From a virus, in IMG/VR virus record IMGVR_UViG_3300028595_000003, positions 1 to 42,045 of that record: a stretch of DNA of 42,045 nt. One strand, 5' to 3'. Shown here piece by piece: positions 23,278-32,542 of the stretch (position 1 is its first letter; the number at the start of each line of letters is the position of its first letter). A model generated the notes under the pieces. The model did no database searches, was not told the origin of the DNA, and saw only the letters and a program-made list of their open reading frames with translations. The translations under genes were made by a program, and so were the position numbers.

Positions 23278-25131
23278 CTATCCTTTTTGTCTAGGTTCTA
23301 CTTTATACTGTATTTCATATACTGTACCAGTACCTTCAATTTCAAACTCAATACCATAACCTTTAGTCACGCCATTACCAAGCTTTAAGTTATACATTTT
23401 ATCACCGGTGACATCTATCTCATTAGCTAAGATACCATCAATAAATACTTTAATATTAAAAGTACCATTATATCTAATGTATATATCTTTATAGTTTTTA
23501 TAGTTAGAATAGCTACCTTCAGTAAAGACTGGCGACTTCCAATGCATTTGCAGTAAATCACCATCGAATAGTCTTTGTAATGTACCATTATAGTACTGAT
23601 ATACATTATCTAGTGCTGTAACTACTTGCTCACCTATAACCTCTATATCTCTAACTATTTGATTGTATCTAAAGTCAAAAGCCATAATTTTATTGCCTAG
23701 TGGGTGATAGTAACTAAGATAATAAATACTGTCATGTACTGCTGCACTATAGATAGTATTGAATGTTAGTTTACCAACTTTAGGCCTACTAACTACTTGT
23801 ATGATACCACCAGAAGTAGTACATAAACCATCTAGTGACATCCATAGTAATTGGTTATCAACAAAGGCAACTGATTGGTGACTAATACAACCTTGAGAAC
23901 TACTAAGTAAAAACTTAGAAAAGCTTGCTGGTGAATTACCTACAACTATGTATGTTTTAAACTTAGTAAATACTAGTAAGCCATTACTCATAGCTCCTAT
24001 ACCTGTTATATCACCATCAAAGTCAATAAAGAACTCAGCTGGCCAGGAGTATGGCTTAGCTATCTCAGTAAAGTATAGCTTATCTCCTACTGCTGCAAAT
24101 AACATAGCATAAGCTTCTGTTAGATACTTTAATCCTTCAACTGGTCTATCGTGGTTTAAACTATCTAGTATAGAGCTACCAGCCAATGATAACACACCAG
24201 TCCCATCTTTATATTCTGGAGTAGCTACTGCTGGGTGGTCAAATTCATGAACTAGAGTATAAGCTGTAAGACCTCCTCCAATTTTATAAAGTCTTATCTT
24301 ATCAATAGTTACATCAGTTTCCGTTGACTTAGGTAATGGAGCAATTATAACATCATTACCAGCGCTATTAACTTCTTCACTAATTGGACTAGGAGGGCTC
24401 TCAATACCATTAGCAGAGTTGTAGTATGTATAGCAATAGGTAAATATCTCTCTATCACTAATATATAAATCTCCTAAAGTCTCAGTACTTTTGGTATCTA
24501 TAATAGTTGCGCCACCAGCTATACTATAAGTAGTTTCTCCAACTTCATAGTAGTTTACACCATCTTCTCTATATAGCTTTATTAAATCACCATCAGTAAA
24601 TGTAGCGATTGGCAAGCCTGTTAAAGTAAAAGTAATTTTCTTACCAGTAAAAGTAAGAGCAACATCACAACTATAATCGAGCTCAAAGGAAGTGCTTAAG
24701 ATGCTACTAAATACTACTAATTTATAGTTATAAAAGCCTTTTATAATATCTCCACCATCTTCTATAGTTATGTCTACATTAGCTGAAATAGTCTCAACTA
24801 ATGATACTGTAGGAGCAGTAGTTGGAGGAAGTATACCAAGCTTACTTAGAGTCAAGTCTTTATAAGATTGTAATATAGTACCATCACTAATATACAGTGT
24901 GTCTCTATACTCTACAAATGTAGCTTCTGTAGGTCTACTAACCCACTCATCATCAGCTTCAAAATAAGTAAAATACTTATCGATAGGTATACCAGTAGAT
25001 ACAGGCCCCTGAATACTAGTAAGAGACCCAGTAGCGTTATCTATATTAGTATATATTTGTGCTTCATTTTCAGCAAGTAAAGACGGGTTTACTCTAATAT
25101 TTTTACCGCCACTAAAGTCTCTTATTAACAT
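23278..25131 (-). CDS. Tail nozzle / tail tube-B-like protein (617 aa)
   Basis: A 617-residue beta-rich protein beginning M-L-I-R-D-F-S-G-G-K-N, a start common in podovirus tail nozzle proteins (compare T7 gp12). Repeated beta-propeller-like blades are suggested by spaced segments such as Y-R-D-T-L-Y-I-S-D-G and L-L-W-M-S-L-D-G-L-C. No catalytic motif was seen. It fits a short, non-contractile tail and lies beside the tip protein gene, which follows after 3 bases. Confidence 0.7.
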   Translation of the reverse strand: MLIRDFSGGKNIRVNPSLLAENEAQIYTNIDNATGSLTSIQGPVSTGIPIDKYFTYFEADDEWVSRPTEATFVEYRDTLYISDGTILQSYKDLTLSKLGILPPTTAPTVSLVETISANVDITIEDGGDIIKGFYNYKLVVFSSILSTSFELDYSCDVALTFTGKKITFTLTGLPIATFTDGDLIKLYREDGVNYYEVGETTYSIAGGATIIDTKSTETLGDLYISDREIFTYCYTYYNSANGIESPPSPISEEVNSAGNDVIIAPLPKSTETDVTIDKIRLYKIGGGLTAYTLVHEFDHPAVATPEYKDGTGVLSLAGSSILDSLNHDRPVEGLKYLTEAYAMLFAAVGDKLYFTEIAKPYSWPAEFFIDFDGDITGIGAMSNGLLVFTKFKTYIVVGNSPASFSKFLLSSSQGCISHQSVAFVDNQLLWMSLDGLCTTSGGIIQVVSRPKVGKLTFNTIYSAAVHDSIYYLSYYHPLGNKIMAFDFRYNQIVRDIEVIGEQVVTALDNVYQYYNGTLQRLFDGDLLQMHWKSPVFTEGSYSNYKNYKDIYIRYNGTFNIKVFIDGILANEIDVTGDKMYNLKLGNGVTKGYGIEFEIEGTGTVYEIQYKVEPRQKG

Positions 25132-25132
25132 T

Positions 25133-25552
25133 TTATACCACCTCTATAGTAATAATCTCTTCTCTTTGTTGAGCATCTATAAGCTTACCCATTAATCCTC
25201 TCATAGCCACTTTAGAACTACCTATCCAATCATCTGTTTCTGAACTATTAACACTACCTACAAGTATGCAACCTTCTGTATCTTCTGGCTTGTTACCAGA
25301 GTGCATTCTAACACCCGTAAAGCCTTCAACATTGTGAAGTAATGGTAATAGCTTATTAAACCTATTTGAGTGCGTTAAAGTGATTGTATACTTACCTCTA
25401 GGTATTGCACTCTCACCATATACCTTCTCATTACCTTCTTCAAGAAACCTATCTTTATCTTCAAGTGTATAACACTCAAATTCACCATTAACAAATAGCT
25501 TACCCTCTGTAGAATTGTTTGTAAATGACTCTCTTACAAGTTGTAAATACAT
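25133..25552 (-). CDS. DUF5675-like putative peptidoglycan enzyme (lysis)
   Basis: A 139-residue protein with the DUF5675 outline: G-x-F-E-C-Y-T-L-E-D near 24-33, A-I-P-R-G-K-Y near 49-55, and R-M-H-S-G-N-x-x-x-D-T-E-G-C-I-L-V-G near 82-99. The H-S-G-N ... G-C-I pattern resembles the His/Cys active site of L,D-transpeptidase-like folds, so a cell-wall hydrolase role is plausible. It overlaps the holin gene by one base, and no classic lysozyme, amidase or transglycosylase was found elsewhere. It is therefore the best endolysin candidate. Catalytic role is inference. Confidence 0.7.
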   Translation of the reverse strand: MYLQLVRESFTNNSTEGKLFVNGEFECYTLEDKDRFLEEGNEKVYGESAIPRGKYTITLTHSNRFNKLLPLLHNVEGFTGVRMHSGNKPEDTEGCILVGSVNSSETDDWIGSSKVAMRGLMGKLIDAQQREEIITIEVV

Positions 25553-25977
25553 TACTTACTTCCTTTAAAATGCTTCATTGTTTTTTCGACACCTCTACTA
25601 CCAAAGTATGCAACAGTCATTGTAGATAACAGTGTCTCAAGAACTGGTATATAGGATTGCTTTATTGAGAACTCTCCTATATTTCCATCAGTCAATACTA
25701 CAGCTCCAAACAATACAAGAACAGCAGAGTAGCTTACTGGTCTTACAAGCCTTGTAATCGAGTGTTCGTTATCAGAAGTCCATCTTTTAGTTATCTCTTG
25801 TTCCGCTTGTATAGATAACTTTTCAGCTTCTAATGTTGCATTTGTTTGTATCTTTGCAAGTTCATTCTTTAATAACAGTTTTTCCTCATCAGAAGTAACT
25901 AGTTTATCGATAGCATTACCTACGCTATCTACTACTGTACCTACACCACCAGCAAATAAGCTCTTTAACCAATCCAT
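25552..25977 (-). CDS. Holin (3TM-type)
   Basis: A 141-residue protein with a charged amphipathic N-terminal half (about 1-75, rich in Glu, Lys and Ala) and two clear hydrophobic segments (about 80-100 with Y-S-A-V-L-V-L-F-G-A-V-V-L, and 112-130 with V-L-E-T-L-L-S-T-M-T-V-A-Y-F). It ends in a basic tail. This is the layout of the phage 3TM holin family, whose N-terminal helix may form the third membrane contact. The holin opens the inner membrane at lysis. It lies next to the putative lysis enzyme and membrane proteins. Confidence 0.78.
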   Translation of the reverse strand: MDWLKSLFAGGVGTVVDSVGNAIDKLVTSDEEKLLLKNELAKIQTNATLEAEKLSIQAEQEITKRWTSDNEHSITRLVRPVSYSAVLVLFGAVVLTDGNIGEFSIKQSYIPVLETLLSTMTVAYFGSRGVEKTMKHFKGSK

Positions 25978-25978
25978 A

Positions 25979-26521
25979 TCATCCTCCTATTAACTTGTGG
26001 AGATTTGCTACAAACATAGTTAGTTTCCACCCACCATAAACAATGGCTGTTGTGACGATACCAATTACAGTAAGTATTGCTTTCTTTTTATACTCTTTAT
26101 ATGGTGCATCTCTCTCATCTAAAGCATCTTGTATAGCTCTTTGTTTCTCTTCTTCTATTCTCTTTTGCATAAGAGCTTTAGAATTATCATCAGTTTCAAC
26201 TTGAACTTTACCTATAGTGTTTGTAAGTTCTTCAAGAGCATCTATTATCTTGTCATACTTTTCCATTTCTTTACTATCGTGGGTCTTAGCCCATTCATTT
26301 AGTCTAGCAATTTCGTGTCTTATCTCATTACTAAAGTCTGCTCTTTGCTTTTCGTGTTCCTTTAATGACTTTTTAATATCAGCCATAGTAGACTCAAGAT
26401 TATCTATTCTGACAGCCTCTCCACCTATATGCTCGAGTATATCTTCTATCTGCTCCCAAGTCTTTAACTTGCATCTCATTACCTCTTCTGCAAGTTTAGC
26501 TGTATCCACCTCTTCTTCCAT
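25979..26521 (-). CDS. Coiled-coil membrane protein of the lysis cassette (180 aa)
   Basis: A 180-residue protein that is strongly helical and charged over residues about 20-145 (coiled-coil heptads), with one membrane segment near the C-terminus (about 150-172, A-I-L-T-V-I-G-I-V-T-T-A-I-V-Y-G-G). It lies between the holin and another membrane protein. Possible roles are an antiholin, a pinholin partner or a spanin-like bridging protein. Sequence alone does not decide between them. Confidence 0.6.
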   Translation of the reverse strand: MEEEVDTAKLAEEVMRCKLKTWEQIEDILEHIGGEAVRIDNLESTMADIKKSLKEHEKQRADFSNEIRHEIARLNEWAKTHDSKEMEKYDKIIDALEELTNTIGKVQVETDDNSKALMQKRIEEEKQRAIQDALDERDAPYKEYKKKAILTVIGIVTTAIVYGGWKLTMFVANLHKLIGG

Positions 26522-26522
26522 T

Positions 26523-26870
26523 CTACTTGTCCTTATACTGTTTATTTACAAATTCTTCTACTGTCATATTATCATCATAATAAGCATTATGAAACAGCAG
26601 TTGGTCTAAGTGATATTGAGCTTTATATATCTTGTGTTCTATACCTCTTTTAGCTAGTTCATCTGCAAGTAGTTTGTTAGACACTTTCCAAGTCTCTGCT
26701 GATTTCCTATCTTCTTCTCTCTCTTCAAGTATCTCCGCATCAGTCATATCTGTAGCATTAAGTACTCTATACTTCTGAATATAGTGTTTATCATCTTGCT
26801 CTGGGGTACCACCATTATATAAGTAACTACCAGCACCTAACACTAAGAATAATACAAGTATGTAACTCAT
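26523..26870 (-). CDS. N-terminally anchored lysis-cassette protein (115 aa), possible inner-membrane spanin
   Basis: A 115-residue protein with an N-terminal hydrophobic segment (M-S-Y-I-L-V-L-F-L-V-L-G-A-G-S-Y-L) followed by a hydrophilic helical part with many Glu, Lys and Arg. A single N-terminal anchor plus a periplasmic coiled region is the shape of an i-spanin (Rz), and its position in the lysis cassette agrees. No lipoprotein o-spanin partner was recognised. The assignment is tentative. Confidence 0.5.
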   Translation of the reverse strand: MSYILVLFLVLGAGSYLYNGGTPEQDDKHYIQKYRVLNATDMTDAEILEEREEDRKSAETWKVSNKLLADELAKRGIEHKIYKAQYHLDQLLFHNAYYDDNMTVEEFVNKQYKDK

Positions 26871-27112
26871 AGTAATGCTCCTAGTCCTACAATAAATACA
26901 GTAGATAATATGCCTACAAGATTAGCTACAACATCAAGATAGTCTGGTGTACCTCTACCTAGCTTATAGTCATAGTAAACCTCTTTAGCTACTCCTATAA
27001 GGAATACTATGAATGAAGCATATAATACATCTATACCAAGTACATATATCCAAGCAGTAAGTAGTGCTGATGCTAAGAAGTGTAGTTGTTTATCTATTGG
27101 TATCTTTTTCAT
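26867..27112 (-). CDS. Small membrane protein, DUF2279/YfiM-like
   Basis: An 81-residue protein with D-K-Q-L-H-F-L-A-S near residues 7-15 and A-K-E-V-Y-Y-D-Y-K-L-G-x-G-T-P-D-Y-L-D-V-V-A-N-L-V-G near 42-66. These signatures (D-x-x-x-H-F, then K-E-x-x-D ... D-x-x-A-N) recall YfiM/DUF2279 membrane proteins. It has about three hydrophobic segments. In phages this family often sits in lysis or tail cassettes; its activity is unknown. It overlaps both neighbours. Confidence 0.65.
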   Translation of the reverse strand: MKKIPIDKQLHFLASALLTAWIYVLGIDVLYASFIVFLIGVAKEVYYDYKLGRGTPDYLDVVANLVGILSTVFIVGLGALL

Positions 27113-27696
27113 ACTATCAACCTTGCTTCTGCTCTTTTATCAATTACCTCTTGTGGTATAGCTTCTCCATTGTCTACATATCTAATGTAATACCAATCAG
27201 TATCAGCTAAGTATTTAAGAGCATCTTGTTTCTCTTTAGACACATAACCAAGTTTATCTAACTCTGCTTGTATCATTTCATCTGTAACTTCAATAGGAGT
27301 ATATGGTCTTACAAGTTCTGTAACCTCTGGTACTGCTGGAGTAAGCTCCATACCATCTTCATAATAAGTGGCTTCAACTGCTTCTTGGATTACTTTAACC
27401 TCATTCTTAAACTCTTCAAATGTCATATAGCTTTCATCTTCTGAGTAGTCTATCTCTACTTGTGGGTATACATAGTCTAGGGGTATTCCATCAAGTTCTA
27501 TAAACACTTCTATATTGTGAGCATCTTTTTCCTCTTCTGTCATATCTCTGTAGGAAGGAAACATATTGTCATATTGATTAAATAACTCTTCATCAAACTT
27601 AGCTTTATCTAGTCTAAGTAACTCTTCTGTAATTAGCTTTTGTATAACTGCCAATGGTTTCCCATTAGCAATTACTCTTTCAATCTGGCTAGTCAT
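27109..27696 (-). CDS. Tail fibre assembly-like protein (195 aa)
   Basis: A 195-residue acidic protein directly downstream of the main tail fibre gene, sharing one base with it. Its C-terminal segment A-L-K-Y-L-A-D-T-D-W-Y-Y-I-R, followed by G-E-A-I-P-Q-E-V-I-D-K-R-A-E-A-R (about 161-192), is the typical closing pattern found on many phage fibre-associated proteins and fibre assembly chaperones. It probably assists folding or attachment of the 999-residue fibre. Confidence 0.65.
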   Translation of the reverse strand: MTSQIERVIANGKPLAVIQKLITEELLRLDKAKFDEELFNQYDNMFPSYRDMTEEEKDAHNIEVFIELDGIPLDYVYPQVEIDYSEDESYMTFEEFKNEVKVIQEAVEATYYEDGMELTPAVPEVTELVRPYTPIEVTDEMIQAELDKLGYVSKEKQDALKYLADTDWYYIRYVDNGEAIPQEVIDKRAEARLIV

Positions 27697-30695
27697 TATT
27701 TATCTCCTATGTATTTATTTAGAGGTGTAGATGCAACTATAGTCTTAACAGTATTTGCATTGTCATCTGTTAGAGTTCCATTAGTAAGTTGAGAGAATGT
27801 ATTATCATCTCCATCATAAGCACCACTATTACTTACCATCTCTTGTGCAAACACTTGATAGTGAGCCATACCGTCATCATCTTCTGCTATTGTCTCTATC
27901 ATCTTGTATGCTGGACTGTCTGAGTTGTCTAGTGCCATTGTTGAGTGGGATGGTAAGTTTAATTGTTTGCCTAAGTATCTATAGTTAACTGTATTATTCC
28001 AAGAAACTCCATCATTAAATATACCAGTATATGAAGTAGAAACTATTCTCTCATATAGACTTCCATCAGCATAGCCAGAGAAACCATATATTTCAAATAT
28101 ATCACCAGTATTCATAGTATGAGTGTCGCCTGCATTACATATCAACTTAGGCTTTATGTAGACTACATTCTCAACAACTTTACTCTCCAACCCATTACTA
28201 CCATTACCAACATTAACCTTACCAGTAGGTACTAATTGATTGCCTTTGTAGATACTATGTGAGTTAGTAGCTGTAGCATAGTTACCTACTAGCTTAACTG
28301 CTTTAGGGTCTGATACTTGTGTTGTTGGTATTTTGGCTGTGTATTGTTTAATAGTCAATACATTTGTATTTGTGTAGTCTTCATTTAATACAGAATCAAA
28401 TGCAAGACTTTGAGGTTGTAGTACTCCTCCTCCTATATCTTGAAGGTTCACTAGCATTTCTTTACATTTTCCACTCATTTTAACATCGATAGTATTACTA
28501 TCAACTAAACTATTTCCAGAGTCATCTACCAACAATGGGTTCATTCCAATCATAGGTAAACCACTAGCTAATCTATCTTTAACTGCTTGTGGGTAGTTGC
28601 TAGGGTCTCCTATCCAGTCTGTTCTTAGATATGTACCGCTTGATGGGTGCGGTAGGGTTTTATGATAGCTTCCTATTGCTGGTAAAGACTCTGCGAATGT
28701 TGCACTTATGTCTCCATATTTACTATCAAGTCTAACTAGTGTCCTATTTGTCCCGTATATACTAGAAGCTATAGAATCATAATTAACACCATCTATATTT
28801 ATCTTTATGTACTCATTTGATGTACTACCATCTGTTGAGCCAAAAGCATTTCCATTATTATATACACCACTTACTATAACAAAAGTATAAGGTGCTATAT
28901 AACCACTAAATGTACCAGTAGCCAGTGTTGATACAAAAGCATCATAAGTAGCAACAACCCCACCAATACCATCTAACTGTCCTGACTTAGCTTTAGTACT
29001 AACTCTATTAAGTTCATCTTGTTCTGATACTGCATTGGCTTCTATTCTTAAGTCTATCCACTGGTCTGGGTAGATTATGTCATAGTATTTACCTTGTGGG
29101 TGTCCAAACAAAGAGTCAACAACATTTCCTATGCTTCCATCTCTATTTGTTTGTGTTGTTTTCCAAATAAAACAGTCTGCTACACTTTCACTTGGAGTTG
29201 ATACTAAATTAGAATACCAATATGCACCATTATTAAGTACTTTATCATAAGCCCAAAGAGCAGTACCAAAAGCATTAAAATATGGATGATAAGCACCTTT
29301 ATTAAGCGTACTCCAAGTACCTATAGGGGTAACAATATCAGTACCTTTACTATAAAGACCATTACTTAACTTACTATACCCATTGTCAGTCATAACTATA
29401 TGTGCATTACCACAATCTTCAATATCTGTATCTACAAAACATACTTCTGTTTTAATAGTACCATCATTTCTTCTAGTAGCTAGTATCTTGTTTGTGATAC
29501 CGAATTTAGTTCTATCTTCATAGTATGTAGTGTCAGTTAATATAGTACTAGCTGGAGCTGTTTGTTTTGCTCTGTATATGTCTGATTTTAGTTGTACTGA
29601 GATGTTGTCTACAAGTATAAACAGTGCATCAGTATTAAGTGTATTTATAGCAGTTACATAGAGTGTTGTTGCTGTAGCTACAAATGAAGTTCTGACTTCT
29701 TTATCTGCTGTTAATGTTCCTGAATTATAGATATTACTAGTACCTAGTAATGTACCTAACCATAATGCACCATTTGAATTAAATGTAAAATCAGCTTTAA
29801 AATAATACTCTGCTCCAATAGTAAGACCTGATAATAACTGATAAGCATACCCATAATTTGTCGCTGCATTAGTGATTTTCATTCTTGTGGTATCTACTGA
29901 AAGAGTAGCATTAGAAGCACTCCACCCACTTGTATCAGTATCAAAAGTACCATTAGTAATCAACTCTTCCTTATCTATAACTACATAATCACCAGCATTA
30001 ACACTACTCTGTACTACTAAACCATCTGTAGCTTGGTCTTGTACTGTTACTTCTGGTATGTCATTTGTCATATCTACTGTTGTTATTTCTTTTACTGATA
30101 TGTTACTATAGTAGACTGTGCTTCCAACAACATTACTACTTATTGACAAATTTACAACAACACTACTTGAGGTTGCTCTGAATATAGCATAAGAAAAAAT
30201 ACCAGTACCAGCTATTTCTGACTCTATTGTCGTTGCTCCTGATGCAAAGAAAATATTTGGCTGAGATGTTCCATTTCTTCCATAAACATTAATAATATAT
30301 GCTTTTCCGACAACACAAGATATTGTAGTTTTTGCATAACCAAAATAAGATGCTCCATTTTTTATCTCAAGCTCTCCATTTGAAACAGATAATATAGCAC
30401 TATCTCCAGCTACCCACCCAGTAGTACCATTACTAAAGTCTCCATTAGTAACCAACTCTTCACCATAAGTATCGACTATATTACCATCAAAGTTTACAAA
30501 CCTATCAGTATTTGCCATCTTGTATTCATTGCCAACTACTGTCTTAAATACATTAGCATCATCTTGTTTGTTGATTGTACCACTTGCTACAAACTTAGCT
30601 TGGTTAGCTATAGTATCTCTACTTATACTATCCGATACTATTTGTGCGTCTATTACATCTTGTTGCTCTATTGGTCTTATATTAAATGTTCCCAT
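27696..30695 (-). CDS. Tail fibre / receptor-binding protein with two CBM-like domains
   Basis: A 999-residue protein. Two carbohydrate-binding jelly-roll-like domains are visible as repeats, about 78-205 and 240-370. They start E-L-V-T-N-G-D-F-S-N-G-T-T-G-W and E-L-I-T-N-G-T-F-D-T-D-T-S-G-W and each end with Y/V-x-N-I-S-V. The remaining two thirds (fibre shaft and tip) contain Y-P-Q-A-V-K-D-R-L-A-S-G-L-P-M-I-G-M-N-P, a motif I associate with phage fibre proteins. This makes it the most likely determinant of host surface-sugar recognition. It is followed by a fibre assembly-like gene. Confidence 0.8.
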   Translation of the reverse strand: MGTFNIRPIEQQDVIDAQIVSDSISRDTIANQAKFVASGTINKQDDANVFKTVVGNEYKMANTDRFVNFDGNIVDTYGEELVTNGDFSNGTTGWVAGDSAILSVSNGELEIKNGASYFGYAKTTISCVVGKAYIINVYGRNGTSQPNIFFASGATTIESEIAGTGIFSYAIFRATSSSVVVNLSISSNVVGSTVYYSNISVKEITTVDMTNDIPEVTVQDQATDGLVVQSSVNAGDYVVIDKEELITNGTFDTDTSGWSASNATLSVDTTRMKITNAATNYGYAYQLLSGLTIGAEYYFKADFTFNSNGALWLGTLLGTSNIYNSGTLTADKEVRTSFVATATTLYVTAINTLNTDALFILVDNISVQLKSDIYRAKQTAPASTILTDTTYYEDRTKFGITNKILATRRNDGTIKTEVCFVDTDIEDCGNAHIVMTDNGYSKLSNGLYSKGTDIVTPIGTWSTLNKGAYHPYFNAFGTALWAYDKVLNNGAYWYSNLVSTPSESVADCFIWKTTQTNRDGSIGNVVDSLFGHPQGKYYDIIYPDQWIDLRIEANAVSEQDELNRVSTKAKSGQLDGIGGVVATYDAFVSTLATGTFSGYIAPYTFVIVSGVYNNGNAFGSTDGSTSNEYIKINIDGVNYDSIASSIYGTNRTLVRLDSKYGDISATFAESLPAIGSYHKTLPHPSSGTYLRTDWIGDPSNYPQAVKDRLASGLPMIGMNPLLVDDSGNSLVDSNTIDVKMSGKCKEMLVNLQDIGGGVLQPQSLAFDSVLNEDYTNTNVLTIKQYTAKIPTTQVSDPKAVKLVGNYATATNSHSIYKGNQLVPTGKVNVGNGSNGLESKVVENVVYIKPKLICNAGDTHTMNTGDIFEIYGFSGYADGSLYERIVSTSYTGIFNDGVSWNNTVNYRYLGKQLNLPSHSTMALDNSDSPAYKMIETIAEDDDGMAHYQVFAQEMVSNSGAYDGDDNTFSQLTNGTLTDDNANTVKTIVASTPLNKYIGDK

Positions 30696-30704
30696 CTACT
30701 TTCC

Positions 30705-31730
30705 TTATGGAGTTACTATTGTTATTGTTCCATCAGCATTGAATGTTACTGATTTTATTGCTGTAGCTATAACTTTTGTCTTATCTACTTTCTCGCTATC
30801 TAGTTCTTGTAGTGCAGCCTGCACGCTTGTAGAAGAGATGCCACCTATTGCTGTTACTCTAACATCACTAGCATCTTGTTTTGGATATGCTGCTAGTACT
30901 TGTAATACACCTATATTAGCATTAGATTTTAATACATACGCTATAGGTTGAGCAAATCCTGTAGTAGGAGCTACACTAGTTAGTCCACCAGTAGTATTTA
31001 CATATAGTATAGTACCGTTAGTGTAAGCCGAGGTATCTAGTCCATCTATAATACCATTAGCTATTGCCATACCGAACGCATCTATACCTAAGTCTTCTGC
31101 TAGTATACCTATAGCTACTCCAGTAGCATTATTAGCTGCTACTACTTTTACTGCATCTTCAGTATCACTATATCCGAAGTACGATACTACAGTACCTTTA
31201 GGCATTATGACGCCACTTTGGTTTTTTACTCTCATATGTACAGCATCAGCTTTAATTCTATTAGTATAATCATCTAGTGTTTTGTTAGTTAAAGTAGATA
31301 TAGATGCTTCTGTTAAAGTTAAAGCATCACTCCAATTAGCACCATCCCAGACCATAACACGATTTAGTGTAGTATCCCAGTATAAAGCGCCTACTAATAG
31401 GGTATCTCCATCATTATCTAATGTAGGTGGAGTATCTTTACTACCTAGATATCTATCATCAAACATATCATATAAAGCTTCAGTTGAAGCAGCATAGCCA
31501 GGAGAAGCTATAATTGTATCTAAGTTTGCTACTACAACAGCCAAATCATCTTTAGCTGGTAAAAGTAAATCATATACCTCTTGTAGGCTTTTAGTTTCAT
31601 CAAATGGTAAGTTAGCAGCATTTATTTCTGTAATAGTACCTGTTACTCCACCTCTAATCTGGGTCTGAGTTCCAGTACCAAAGGCTAAATCTTCTACACC
31701 TAGTGGTTGTCTATTAAGTGTAACATTCAT
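30705..31730 (-). CDS. Tail fibre / virion attachment protein (341 aa)
   Basis: A 341-residue beta-rich protein. It includes G-A-L-Y-W-D-T-T-L-N-R-V-M-V-W-D-G-A-N-W (about 113-132), a motif often seen in phage fibre and appendage proteins, and a Gly/Ala-rich beta domain from 170 to 290 (G-V-A-I-G-I-L-A-E-D, G-T-I-L-Y-V-N-T-T-G-G). The C-terminus (A-L-Q-E-L-D-S-E-K-V-D-K) is a heptad stretch suited to trimerisation. It sits between the adaptor and the main fibre genes and may be the fibre base. Confidence 0.65.
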   Translation of the reverse strand: MNVTLNRQPLGVEDLAFGTGTQTQIRGGVTGTITEINAANLPFDETKSLQEVYDLLLPAKDDLAVVVANLDTIIASPGYAASTEALYDMFDDRYLGSKDTPPTLDNDGDTLLVGALYWDTTLNRVMVWDGANWSDALTLTEASISTLTNKTLDDYTNRIKADAVHMRVKNQSGVIMPKGTVVSYFGYSDTEDAVKVVAANNATGVAIGILAEDLGIDAFGMAIANGIIDGLDTSAYTNGTILYVNTTGGLTSVAPTTGFAQPIAYVLKSNANIGVLQVLAAYPKQDASDVRVTAIGGISSTSVQAALQELDSEKVDKTKVIATAIKSVTFNADGTITIVTP

Positions 31731-32485
31731 TAAAAACTCCTATACTCTGTAAGGTAATCTGTAACAGTATTACTACTTTTAGAGGTTTTACCTTTCGCTT
31801 TAGTCACATAAGACTCATATATACCAAGTTGTGCAGCACCTAAGTCTCTACTAACTGAGTCTTGGTCAAATATAAGACATTGACCAGTAATATATGCTAT
31901 CATAGCATGGTCATACGTATCATCTAAATCTATCTCATCATCAGTTGAAGCAATGGTAACTTCTCTAGGTTTACCTATATAAAACACTAATACATACTTA
32001 CTTAAGTCTTGTTCTATATTTTCTACAGCTGGTACACTAATTAAATCATCAGTAACACCAATATCAATTAACCCGCCAAAGAAGCTATTTTGCGTAATAA
32101 TATTTGCACTACCTTCAGATACTTTTGGGTATAATCTAAACTTTGATTGACCATAAACATCAAATATTACAGCCTCTGGCTCATCACCAGTTGTGTCTTC
32201 CCAAGTACTATCTCGTCTATCCATATAGCTTGAGAGTCTTCCTTCTAGCACTTTGGATAAATACTGTATTCTATCTATAGAGCTAGCATATGGGCTAACA
32301 TCGTATATACCAATATTATTCTCTATTAGCATATAGCTTCGTCTTTTTAAAGTCTTTGCATTTAATACAAAATGACTAAGACCTTCATTAAGAAGACTAA
32401 TTAGGTCATCATCTGACCAACGCGTTGCATTTTTATCACTAAGAATTAACCTAGCTCTATTAATAATCTTAGTTATTCTACTCAT
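31730..32485 (-). CDS. Head-tail adaptor-like protein (251 aa)
   Basis: A 251-residue protein starting M-S-R-I-T-K-I-I-N-R-A-R-L-I-L-S-D, with T-R-W-S-D-D-D-L-I-S-L-L-N-E-G at about 21-35. This W-S-D-x-x-L-x-x-x-x-N-E-G pattern marks a podovirus adaptor family whose members bind below the portal, as T7 gp11 does. The C-terminal region D-D-T-Y-D-H-A-M-I-A-Y-I-T-G (about 187-200) fits too. It overlaps the next fibre gene by one base. Confidence 0.75.
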   Translation of the reverse strand: MSRITKIINRARLILSDKNATRWSDDDLISLLNEGLSHFVLNAKTLKRRSYMLIENNIGIYDVSPYASSIDRIQYLSKVLEGRLSSYMDRRDSTWEDTTGDEPEAVIFDVYGQSKFRLYPKVSEGSANIITQNSFFGGLIDIGVTDDLISVPAVENIEQDLSKYVLVFYIGKPREVTIASTDDEIDLDDTYDHAMIAYITGQCLIFDQDSVSRDLGAAQLGIYESYVTKAKGKTSKSSNTVTDYLTEYRSF

Positions 32486-32512
32486 TAGCCATCCTTGTTA
32501 ATATACTAGCAG

Positions 32513-32532
32513 ATGCTCTGATTAAAGAGCAC
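32513..32532 (-). terminator. Hairpin between decoration and adaptor genes
   Basis: A TGCTCT/AGAGCA stem with a 6-base loop, readable on both strands, in the 57-bp gap after the decoration gene. There is no U-tract, so it may be an attenuator or an mRNA-processing site that lets the abundant capsid and decoration mRNAs end or be stabilised here. Confidence 0.4.
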
Positions 32533-32542
32533 CTAAAGTAAA

